In this document: piece by piece, positions 37,838 through 45,906 of the stretch | Layout of the letters: each line of letters starts with the position of its first letter | Numbering within the stretch: position 1 is the first letter of the stretch | NCBI GenBank assembly: GCA_000317655.1 | Contig: CP003940.1 | Span: forward strand, 310,001 to 374,000 | Length of the DNA stretch: 64,000 bases | From: Cyanobacterium stanieri PCC 7202 | GTDB taxonomy: Bacteria > Cyanobacteriota > Cyanobacteriia > Cyanobacteriales > Cyanobacteriaceae | Reading direction: 5' to 3' | The notes under the pieces: generated by a model | What the model was told of the DNA's origin: nothing | Seen by the model: only the letters and a program-made list of their open reading frames with translations | The model's database searches: none | Translations under genes and position numbers: made by a program

Positions 37838-38596
37838 TCACGCCTCTCGCTGTAAACTACCATATAACTTACCCATCAAAATCATCTGATTAGAAATGGC
37901 AATATTACGATTACGAGTGAAGATGGGAGACTCTTGAGATTGGTTTCTAATATCATCCCCATGACTTTGATGTAATACAGTGCCCATGGACTTTATCTCA
38001 TATCCCAAAATATTAGCTCGAATTAACAAGTCTTGATCTTCCCATCCCCATCCCTGCAATTCTTCGTTATAACCTCCTAGGGAGAGTAAATTTTTTCTGG
38101 TGACGCAGATTAAACCACATCCAGGGCGTTTTGATAATGAGGAGTCTGTAACTATATCTATCTGAATTTTATCCGCTGTTTTGACGATAGTGGGTTTAAG
38201 ACGAGGGCGTTTGAGGGCGTTATTATTATTGTCTGTTTCTTGGACTTCTTGGATATAAATAATTAGAGGTAAATCAGGGTGACGATTGATGTTTTCGTAA
38301 ATCGTTGTAATGGTGTCTTGATTCCAAATAATATCGGCATCGGAGATGAGAAGAATGTCACCGATACTATTTTTAATACCATGATTTAAATAAAATGTTT
38401 TAGAAAAGGGATATTTACTCAGGTTAATGATTCTTATTTTTTGATGATGGGCAATTTTTGGATCAATTATTGATACTTCATCTCCTGATAAAATCGTAAT
38501 AAGGTCAATTTCTGAAATTTTTAATAAACTAAGGATAGTTTCATTAATACTTGTTCTGGATTTTAACGGTATTAATACTTCAAGAGTTTGAGCCAT
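37838..38596 (-). CDS. GT2 family glycosyltransferase (small, cluster member)
   Basis: 252 aa. GT-A fold with VLIPLKSRTSINETILSLLK, ILLISDADIIWNQDT as a DXD-like motif, and LSLGGYNEELQGWGWEDQDL, the galactosyltransferase-like acceptor motif (GWGxEDxDL). It overlaps the next upstream GT2 gene by 17 bp, so translation is probably coupled. Donor and acceptor unknown. Confidence 0.85.
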   Translation of the reverse strand: MAQTLEVLIPLKSRTSINETILSLLKISEIDLITILSGDEVSIIDPKIAHHQKIRIINLSKYPFSKTFYLNHGIKNSIGDILLISDADIIWNQDTITTIYENINRHPDLPLIIYIQEVQETDNNNNALKRPRLKPTIVKTADKIQIDIVTDSSLSKRPGCGLICVTRKNLLSLGGYNEELQGWGWEDQDLLIRANILGYEIKSMGTVLHQSHGDDIRNQSQESPIFTRNRNIAISNQMILMGKLYGSLQREA

Positions 38597-39329
38597 TATG
38601 GTTATATTTTTGGTAATAGTATTCTCTATTTTTATTAATAATTTCTCGAGAATACCAGTCGGAATTATGTTGATGGTTAAGATGTAAATAAACTAAGTCT
38701 GGCACTCGACAAAGATTATAACCTTCTTGACAATATCTTTGTATAATATCTTGGTCTTCACCTCCCCAACCGACAAAGTTTTCATCCCATCCTCCTATTT
38801 TGTGTAACTCTTCGGTGCGAAATAGGGGTAAAACTCCAAATTTTTCGTGGCTGGTAAGGTGTTTTTTAAGGGCGCTGGGTTGATCTTCGGGGGAAATGGT
38901 AGCCTGTTGTATAATTAAATCTAGGTTATCCTCGTGATCAATAAATGATTGTTGTACCATCAAACGATAACCAGTTATTAAGAATAAAGGTGCAGTTTTT
39001 GCTAATTCTAAGTGAAGTAAAAGGCTATTTTTGTATGGAATTAAATCAATGTCATAGGCCATTAAATATTTAGTTTTAACTAAATTTAATCCATGATTGA
39101 GTAAAGATGTTTTGTGAAAAACACCATCATTATGAATAAAAAAATACTTTAATCCTATTTCTTCTATTTTTTCTTGAACTCCTAAGCTAGGAGTTTTATC
39201 ACTTTCAATGAATATTATATCAGGTAAATTTTGACTTTCATTACTACTATTTATTAGCCAGTTATAAAAGGAATAAAATGCTAGTTGTCTTTTTCTGTAG
39301 GGTATGATCAAGGTAAGAGCATTTTTCAT
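38580..39329 (-). CDS. GT2 family glycosyltransferase (galactosyltransferase-like)
   Basis: 249 aa. It begins LTLIIPYRKRQLAFYSFYNW, has KYLMAYDIDLIPYKN as the DxD region and KIGGWDENFVGWGGEDQDII, the N-terminal galactosyltransferase/chondroitin-polymerase-type motif. It is a paralogue of the adjacent 252-aa protein, with which it overlaps. It opens the pair; a terminator for secG lies just upstream of its start. Confidence 0.85.
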   Translation of the reverse strand: MKNALTLIIPYRKRQLAFYSFYNWLINSSNESQNLPDIIFIESDKTPSLGVQEKIEEIGLKYFFIHNDGVFHKTSLLNHGLNLVKTKYLMAYDIDLIPYKNSLLLHLELAKTAPLFLITGYRLMVQQSFIDHEDNLDLIIQQATISPEDQPSALKKHLTSHEKFGVLPLFRTEELHKIGGWDENFVGWGGEDQDIIQRYCQEGYNLCRVPDLVYLHLNHQHNSDWYSREIINKNREYYYQKYNHNGSNS

Positions 39330-39334
39330 TCTGA

Positions 39335-39362
39335 GAAAAAAATGCCTCCCCGTAAGGAGAGG
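39335..39362 (-). terminator. Terminator after secG
   Basis: Minus strand CCTCTCC-TTAC-GGGGAGG, then CATTTTTTTCTC. A 7-bp stem with one T-G pair. It lies 15 bp after the secG stop and overlaps the leader of the GT2 gene. Confidence 0.75.
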
Positions 39363-39377
39363 AAATGATGGATAAAT

Positions 39378-39608
39378 TTAGCCTAACCAACCTGCACTCA
39401 AAACAACGGTTAGGGCAACAAAAGTAATGCTCAAAGCCCATGTAATACGATTTAGGGTAGCTTCTGCGGTTTTAACGCTAGTAAATAATTGGGCTTGTCC
39501 ACCAATACCACCCAAACCGTCTCCTTTGGGGGAGTGGAGTAGTACGACGACGATTAATAACAGAGCGGATACTGCCCAGATAATTTGTACAAGTTGATAA
39601 GCTGTCAT
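39378..39608 (-). CDS. secG: Preprotein translocase subunit SecG
   Basis: 76 aa with two transmembrane helices flanking a SPKGDGLGGIGGQAQLF loop near residues 27-43, the SecG signature. It is part of the SecYEG channel in the plasma or thylakoid membrane. It follows gpmI on the same strand, an arrangement common in cyanobacteria. Confidence 0.95.
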   Translation of the reverse strand: MTAYQLVQIIWAVSALLLIVVVLLHSPKGDGLGGIGGQAQLFTSVKTAEATLNRITWALSITFVALTVVLSAGWLG

Positions 39609-39718
39609 GAAATTAATATATTGATAGTTTTAATATGGATGCCTTCTCTATTATGGCCGATTATGGGTGAGAAAAAAAGCATTGATGGGTAATAGTCTCA
39701 TCAATACTTGTGGGGATG

Positions 39719-41317
39719 CTAAACAGAGATACTTACAGGGGTACGACTTTCTTTTACATCATACTCTGCTTTGACGATCATCGATCGCCCCGTCATCTCA
39801 GTAGGTTGTGGTAACTGGAGGATTTCAAGAATAGTAGGGGCAATATCAGCCAGTTTACCATCTTCCCGAAGATGAACATCACCACCATGACCGGGAATTT
39901 TACGTTTTTCCCCTTCTACCAAGATAAAAGGTACTTGGTTAGTAGTGTGGGCAGTCCAAGGATTATTTTCCTCATCGCTCATATATTCAGCATTACCATG
40001 GTCTGCGGTAATAATTACTGTACCACTAACTTGGTTAATGGCTTCTAATAGTTTACCTAAACATCTATCCACCGATTCAATGGCTTCCACTGCCTTATCT
40101 AACATTCCCGTATGTCCTACCATATCAGGGTTAGCATAGTTCAGCACCACAAAAGCATATTCTCCCTTGGTGATAGCTTTACAAGCTACTTGGGTTAATT
40201 TTTCCGCAGACATGGCAGGTGCTTTATCATAGGTAGATACCATGGGGCTTTGTACTAATTCCCTATCTTCTCCCTCGAAGGGTTGTTCTAATCCACCGTT
40301 AAAAAAATAGGTAACATGGGGATATTTTTCGGTTTCAGAAGTACGGAATTGTTTTAATCCTGCATTGGCAATGACTTCCCCAAGAAGGTTGGTTAATTGT
40401 TCAGGTTCAAAAGCTACTTTCACGGGTAAATTGGGGTCATACTGGGTAAAGGTAGCAAAACTAAGGGGTTTGATTAATTCTCTCTCGAAGCCGTCAAACT
40501 CTTCCATGGTCAGAGCATAACATAGTTGACGGGCCCTATCGGGGCGGAAGTTATAAAATATTACTCCATCTCCTGCTTCAATGGAACCTTTAGCGAGGCG
40601 AGTAGGTTCGATAAATTCATCATTTATATTTTGATCATAGGATGCCTGAATCAGACTTACAGCACTTTGTTCGATAATATGATCATCTTGGGTATATAAA
40701 TCATAGGCTTTTTTGGTACGATCCCAACGACGATCTCGATCCATGGCATAATAACGACCACAGACAGTTACAATTTTACCAAGCCCAATTTTGTCGATAT
40801 GTTCTTGAATGGCTCTAACATAGTTAATGGCATCAGTAGGATTGGTATCACGCCCATCGGTAATCACATGGACACACACATCGCCAATACCCTGTAATTT
40901 AGCTAAATCCAACAAGCCAATTAAATGATCTAAATGGGAATGTACTCCCCCATCAGAACATAAACCAATTAAATGTAATTTACCCTTAGATGTGATGACA
41001 TCTTGACATACCGACTCTAGGGCAGGGTTACTGAATATTGAGCCATCTTCTACTGCATCGGAAATTCTTACTAATTCTTGGGGTACCACCCTACCCGCAC
41101 CAATATTTAAATGTCCTACTTCCGAATTTCCCATCTGTCCATGGGGTAATCCCACCGCCTTCCCTGAAGCATTGATAAGGGTATGGGGATATACTTCCAT
41201 TAATGTATCCATGATAGGAGTTTTGGCAAGGGCGATCGCATTTGCCCGATCATCTTCACGAAAACCCCATCCATCTAATATTACTAGCACCACTGGAGAA
41301 ATTGCCGCCTGACTCAT
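39719..41317 (-). CDS. gpmI: 2,3-bisphosphoglycerate-independent phosphoglycerate mutase GpmI
   Basis: 532 aa of full iPGM length. LVILDGWGFRED opens the phosphatase-like domain; GQMGNSEVGHLNIGAGR holds the catalytic serine near residue 64; ITADHGNAEYM and HTTNQVPFILV carry metal ligands near the C-terminus. It interconverts 3- and 2-phosphoglycerate; in cyanobacteria this step controls carbon export from the Calvin cycle. It precedes secG by 110 bp. Confidence 0.96.
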   Translation of the reverse strand: MSQAAISPVVLVILDGWGFREDDRANAIALAKTPIMDTLMEVYPHTLINASGKAVGLPHGQMGNSEVGHLNIGAGRVVPQELVRISDAVEDGSIFSNPALESVCQDVITSKGKLHLIGLCSDGGVHSHLDHLIGLLDLAKLQGIGDVCVHVITDGRDTNPTDAINYVRAIQEHIDKIGLGKIVTVCGRYYAMDRDRRWDRTKKAYDLYTQDDHIIEQSAVSLIQASYDQNINDEFIEPTRLAKGSIEAGDGVIFYNFRPDRARQLCYALTMEEFDGFERELIKPLSFATFTQYDPNLPVKVAFEPEQLTNLLGEVIANAGLKQFRTSETEKYPHVTYFFNGGLEQPFEGEDRELVQSPMVSTYDKAPAMSAEKLTQVACKAITKGEYAFVVLNYANPDMVGHTGMLDKAVEAIESVDRCLGKLLEAINQVSGTVIITADHGNAEYMSDEENNPWTAHTTNQVPFILVEGEKRKIPGHGGDVHLREDGKLADIAPTILEILQLPQPTEMTGRSMIVKAEYDVKESRTPVSISV

Positions 41318-41856
41318 AATATTTATTCCTAGTCTTCTACAAATTGTCTAATTAGCTGCAATTTGATAATAACATTGAAAGAGTGAACAGTGAATACAAA
41401 ACCGTAAAGAGTTATCCGTAAATATTAATAAGACTTATAAGCTATATTTCTATTACTGTTGATCAAACTTTTCATAAGAGAAAAAATCAAAAAAACCCTC
41501 TGTTTTAGCAAAAATTGACCCAGATAAAAAAATAAGAGAGATTATATAAAAATAAATTGATTATTGATAGAGCAAATAAAATCCCAAAACCCAAGACGAT
41601 TATTGCTTAAACATAAGCCCATACTCCCTGAAGTTATCCCCACCATGTCACTAAATTAAAAGATATGGACAGGTATATAAATAAAGGCATCAATACATAA
41701 CAAGACTCAAAGACAATTATTAAGGAAAGATTAAACAAAAAAAATTGCTAACAGCTAATATCAATTTTACATAAAACCCCCACTGATTACTTACATTCAC
41801 CACTAAGAATAAACCTCAATCAACATAATTAAAAATAGACATAAAACCCTAAATTA
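41318..41856. other. 539-bp AT-rich intergenic region upstream of gpmI
   Basis: Non-coding and AT-rich. It should hold the gpmI promoter and leader on the minus strand and the 3' region of the TPM gene. I see no tRNA, riboswitch consensus, long repeat or terminator hairpin. Confidence 0.4.
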
Positions 41857-44022
41857 TTACCAACTACCTCCAGCACCACCACCACCACTGCTACCACCAC
41901 CAAAACTACCCCCTCCGCCACTACCGCTACTACCACCACCACTGCTACTATAAGAACTAACCACAATCATCGGGATAGTTTTTTCCCTAATCTCCTCATA
42001 CCCACAACAATGGCAATGGGTAGTAATTCTTTCAAGCCCACTACTGCTAGTTGTGGCAGGGGTAACTTGCTGTTTGGTTTCTATCATGGTTAACTCATCA
42101 CAATGGGGGCAAGATTTAAACTTAGAATTTGTACTGGTATAGATACGAATATGTAAGTCTTCCCGTTGATAATTTTTTCTTTTTCCCTGAGACGAAACCC
42201 ACCCTTCAACTTCGATACTGCCAATTTCTTGGGCAACTTTTTCCTCTTTGGTTAGTAACGGTGACACCATTTCCGATGGCACTTTTTCTAAAGCAATATC
42301 TTTCGATTCATCAGCATAAAATCTAATGTGTGCTTTTTCTTTAATAGGGAAAAACTTGTGAATAAAATTATAAATAATGTTGATGCCAAGCAGTGCTATT
42401 ACTCCTGCTAAAAATATCACTACAATATCAGGGATATTATTAAAGTTAATCTGATTAGCAAGAGTTTGATTATTAAATAAACTCATTGCGACATAAGAAA
42501 ATATATTATTAATAATTAACAAGCAGTTATTTAGCCAATTAGAGAAACTAAATTCCCCCTGTATTCCACTAAAAATAAAAGCAATAGCACCAATAATAAC
42601 AACAGTAAAAGAGCCAAAGAAAATCAAACCTGAAATTAGCACTTTTTTTAATTCCTGAAAGTTAATATCAGCATCCTGTTTATTTACTATCATAAATTCC
42701 ACGATCGCAAAATAAACAATAGATATAACGACCATAGAAAATAAAAATTGTCTTGGAAAAATATCCATCAAAACATTTAATAACAGCCAATTAAAAATGA
42801 AACTAAATCCATAACTTGTCAGTAGTAAAAGTATCTTGTGCCGATTTTGCTGAGATTTAATCATCGAAGAAGTAAATATAAAGGCAGGAATAATAAGCAT
42901 TACTGTACTAATAATGGCAGTCACCAAAAGTAAAGTATTAATTTGCTGACCACCCAATAAAGTACCAGGGTATTCAGTTAAAATAAAATGTAAAACAATA
43001 TTTACATATAAAAAAATAAAAACAAACAGAACAACATAACCAATGGTGTAAAATTTGATTTCTTTTTCTTTATTTTTGACAAGCAAATTAAGGTGTAACA
43101 AAAATAAAAATGAAAAGAAACACCATAGAATAAAAATTAATTGAAAGCTAGTAAAAAAGCGATCAACATTATCAGCAATTATTCCCTCAAAACTGTTGTA
43201 TAAATTGAAATGTAAAGAAGATTGAAAAATACTATTTAGTACCAAAAAATTAATGACTAATCCTAAACCTAAAGTAGCGATGAAGTTAAAGAAACTTAGT
43301 AGTATGGAGCTAGGATATTTTTCTGTAACAGATACCCTTGATGTGGTATCCTTGCGCAGATAAATAGGTTGATCTAATTTTTTCTTTTCCTTATTAATCA
43401 CAAATCCACTGCCCACGGAAATCAATAGGGTTAGTAAGGGCAAAAAATAATTAGGGGAATATAAACGACTATTGACATCTAAAGTTTCAAATTCGTATGA
43501 GACATTAATCGCCTCGATAATTGCCATCGTGCCGTCTAGGATACCTTTTTCATAGTTTCCCTCTCGAAAATTAGGAATAATTTGATTATCGATAATATTA
43601 CCCACCCTTGCATCGGGTAAGATACCCTCCATGCCATAGCCTGTTTCAATTTCTACTCTTCTATCGCCCATAGAAACTAAAAAAAGAATACCATTGTCAA
43701 TTTGGGCTTTGCCGATACCCCAATGATTAAATAATTCGGTGGTAAATTCCTTGGGGGTTGCCCTTGTTTGGGTACTATCTACCGTCACGATGGCAATTTC
43801 TACTCCTTTTTCGGCTTCTAAGTTACTAATTTCTCGGTTGAGGGTGTTTCGGCTATTGTCGCTCAAAACATTTGCCATGTCCGTTACCCACCCCCCATAA
43901 ATAGCTTGGGGATTTGGCACTTCTTGGGGTGTCAAACTATAACTAATGAGGGGAAACAAAAATAAGGATAAGGAAAAAAGTAGGCTGAGTAAAACGCTCC
44001 GACTTAGCAGTTTAATTTTCAT
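41857..44022 (-). CDS. TPM-domain membrane protein with Gly-rich tail
   Basis: 721 aa. After a signal peptide (residues 1-30) comes a TPM domain (about 40-165; GWVTDMANVLSDNSRNTLNR, IGKAQIDNGILFLVSMGDRR, ETGYGMEGILPDARVG), then about eight membrane segments, a zinc-ribbon-like CPHCDEL...CHCCG module near 640-690, and a C-terminus of GGSSGGGG repeats ending AGGSW. TPM proteins act in membrane-protein quality control or photosystem II repair. It is divergent from a LemA gene, its usual partner. Confidence 0.85.
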   Translation of the reverse strand: MKIKLLSRSVLLSLLFSLSLFLFPLISYSLTPQEVPNPQAIYGGWVTDMANVLSDNSRNTLNREISNLEAEKGVEIAIVTVDSTQTRATPKEFTTELFNHWGIGKAQIDNGILFLVSMGDRRVEIETGYGMEGILPDARVGNIIDNQIIPNFREGNYEKGILDGTMAIIEAINVSYEFETLDVNSRLYSPNYFLPLLTLLISVGSGFVINKEKKKLDQPIYLRKDTTSRVSVTEKYPSSILLSFFNFIATLGLGLVINFLVLNSIFQSSLHFNLYNSFEGIIADNVDRFFTSFQLIFILWCFFSFLFLLHLNLLVKNKEKEIKFYTIGYVVLFVFIFLYVNIVLHFILTEYPGTLLGGQQINTLLLVTAIISTVMLIIPAFIFTSSMIKSQQNRHKILLLLTSYGFSFIFNWLLLNVLMDIFPRQFLFSMVVISIVYFAIVEFMIVNKQDADINFQELKKVLISGLIFFGSFTVVIIGAIAFIFSGIQGEFSFSNWLNNCLLIINNIFSYVAMSLFNNQTLANQINFNNIPDIVVIFLAGVIALLGINIIYNFIHKFFPIKEKAHIRFYADESKDIALEKVPSEMVSPLLTKEEKVAQEIGSIEVEGWVSSQGKRKNYQREDLHIRIYTSTNSKFKSCPHCDELTMIETKQQVTPATTSSSGLERITTHCHCCGYEEIREKTIPMIVVSSYSSSGGGSSGSGGGGSFGGGSSGGGGAGGSW

Positions 44023-44114
44023 TACTTTTTTGGGCAGGGGTTTATATTTTTAGGGTAAATTGAAAAAAGATAAACGAGAGAAAAACATAATAAAAATTTA
44101 AATTTGTTAAAAAA

Positions 44115-44858
44115 ATGTCTCACCATGAAGACTTAATTATTCCTGATGATATTGCCGATGAAGTGTTAAATTTGGCGGTGGAATTATATGCCCAAAAGGA
44201 TATTAATGGTTATTCTTTGCAGGAGTTAAAGGAGATTGGGGGCAAGGTTGAGATTCCCCCCGAGGTAATTAGTGAGGCGTTAACTCAAGTCAGGGAGAAA
44301 CACAAGCAAGAAAAAATTGCGAAAGAAAAGTTTGAGGAAAAAATTCAGGGTATAAAGATTGTAAGTTTATTTATGGTTGTTTTAATAAGTTTATGGTCTG
44401 TTTTTACTTACAATGGTCTTAATAACAAGCAACAGGATGTGATGGAGGCTTGGGCGCAGGTGGAAAATCAGTTACAAAGAAAGGCTGATTTAATTCCTAC
44501 TTTAGTTAGTTTAACCCAAGCACAAACTAGGCAGGAGGAGGAGTTAATTTTAAGGTTGGAAAATGCCCGAAATGATTATTTACAGGCGGATGGTATAGAG
44601 GAAAAGTTGGCTTCTACGGAAAATATTAACGAAGCAATTCAGAGTTTTAATCAATATATTGCTGGTAATCAGGGGTTTGTTTCTAGTCAGGCTTTTACAA
44701 ATTTGCAATATGAAATTGCAGGAACTGAAAACAGAATCGCTACGGAGAGAAGGAGATATAATCAATTGGTAAGGCAATATAATCAGAGTTTACAATCTTT
44801 TCCTAATTCTCTTTTGGTGCGGTTATTTAATTTTGAGGAAAAGGCTTTTTATGAATAG
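44115..44858 (+). CDS. LemA family protein
   Basis: 247 aa. A soluble N-terminal part (1-75, helical, starting MSHHEDLIIPDDIADEVLNL) precedes a membrane segment (about 82-100, IVSLFMVVLISLWSVFTY) and the LemA helical core: QVENQLQRKADLIPTLVSL, QRKADL-type, and RRYNQLVRQYNQSLQSFPN. LemA proteins have their long helical domain outside the membrane and are of uncertain function. The divergent TPM gene is a recurring neighbour. Confidence 0.9.
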   Translation: MSHHEDLIIPDDIADEVLNLAVELYAQKDINGYSLQELKEIGGKVEIPPEVISEALTQVREKHKQEKIAKEKFEEKIQGIKIVSLFMVVLISLWSVFTYNGLNNKQQDVMEAWAQVENQLQRKADLIPTLVSLTQAQTRQEEELILRLENARNDYLQADGIEEKLASTENINEAIQSFNQYIAGNQGFVSSQAFTNLQYEIAGTENRIATERRRYNQLVRQYNQSLQSFPNSLLVRLFNFEEKAFYE

Positions 44859-45282
44859 TTAATTCGCCCCCTAAATCCCCTAATTCACCGCAGGGTTGAT
44901 TTATTCTAAAATTTTTTAGTTGGGGCAGGGAATAGGGAACGGGGAATAGGGAACAGTTTTCGATGGTTTATGGTTATAAATTGATAATCTAAACATTTTT
45001 AACCACTTCTTAAACTTGAAAAATCAAAAACGCCGTATTCTTTACTGGCAAGGATTTAAACGTTTTTACATTCTACTTTGAATTACCTCTGCAAGGGTTC
45101 TGGGGGACTTGATACCAAATCCGATTAGTAAAGTTTACAATTATCTACGGTGTAGTAATTAGCAATAAACAATTATTATCTTTTGCCTGTTCCCGGTTCC
45201 CGGTTCCCTGTTCCCCGCCCTAATTAGTATATTATTGAAACGGAATTTAGTATGAGATAAAAGTTCACTTTTTTAGCTCACC
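44859..45282. other. Intergenic region between lemA and rnhB (holds an inverted repeat element)
   Basis: A 424-bp convergent spacer with no gene. It contains a CCCCCTAAATCCCCTAATT block just after lemA, the inverted STRR-like element described separately, and a TCTACGGTGT motif. Confidence 0.4.
44917..45226. repeat. Inverted-repeat element with ~40-bp STRR-like arms
   Basis: The left arm (44917-44956) is made of GGGAATA/GGGAACG heptamers beginning TTAGTTGGGGCAGGG. The right arm (45187-45226) is its approximate reverse complement, ending TTCCCCGCCCTAATTA. About 230 bp of non-coding sequence lies between. The heptamers match those at 3230 and 4740. Mobile-element origin is possible but there is no coding sequence. 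Confidence 0.55.
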
Positions 45283-45906
45283 CTAAAACAAATTCATCTG
45301 TCGAGAAATAGGGGCAAATGAGCGTCGATGATGGGGAGTAATGCCATATTGCTCGATCGCCCTTAAGTGTTTTTTGGTACCATAACCTTTATTATGTTCA
45401 AGGTCATAATGGGGATATTGTTGGCTGTATTCCACCATTTTTTGGTCACGCCATACCTTCGCCAAAATACTAGCAGCGGCAATGAGGGGCGATCGCCCAT
45501 CACCCTGTATCATAGTAGTCTGGGGCAAATCAAGATGGGGTATACGCTGATTACCATCCACCAAACAAAGCTCAGGAGTAAATTTTAAAGTGCTAATGGC
45601 CTCATACATCCCCAAGAGGGAAGCCTGAAGGATATTAATTTTATCAATAGTCGCCACATCCACCGCCCCCACGGCATAATCCCTCACCACAGATTGAATC
45701 TGAGGCACCAAAGCCTCCCGTTTTTTTGGGCTTAACTTTTTACTATCCTTTACCCCCAAATCAGCTAAGAGGTGGATTTTGTGCATAGGCATCACCACCG
45801 CCACCGCTACCACCTCTCCAAAAAGACACCCTCGCCCCACCTCATCAACCCCTGCCACCAAAGCAGTAGGGGCTAGAGATTCTAGGGCAAAGGCATCATC
45901 TCTCAT
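45283..45906 (-). CDS. rnhB: Ribonuclease HII
   Basis: 207 aa. Type 2 RNase H with the motif VAGVDEVGRGCLFG near residue 17, VKDSKKLSPKKREAL, and VDGNQRIP, carrying the DEDD metal ligands. It nicks RNA-DNA hybrids and single ribonucleotides in DNA. Its ATG follows the rne stop codon with no gap, so the two are co-transcribed and translationally linked. Confidence 0.95.
   Translation of the reverse strand: MRDDAFALESLAPTALVAGVDEVGRGCLFGEVVAVAVVMPMHKIHLLADLGVKDSKKLSPKKREALVPQIQSVVRDYAVGAVDVATIDKINILQASLLGMYEAISTLKFTPELCLVDGNQRIPHLDLPQTTMIQGDGRSPLIAAASILAKVWRDQKMVEYSQQYPHYDLEHNKGYGTKKHLRAIEQYGITPHHRRSFAPISRQMNLF

Noticed and set aside
44917-45226. CRISPR array from the repeated GGGAATA units
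   Set aside because: Units are 7 bp, contiguous and without spacers; no cas genes in the window.
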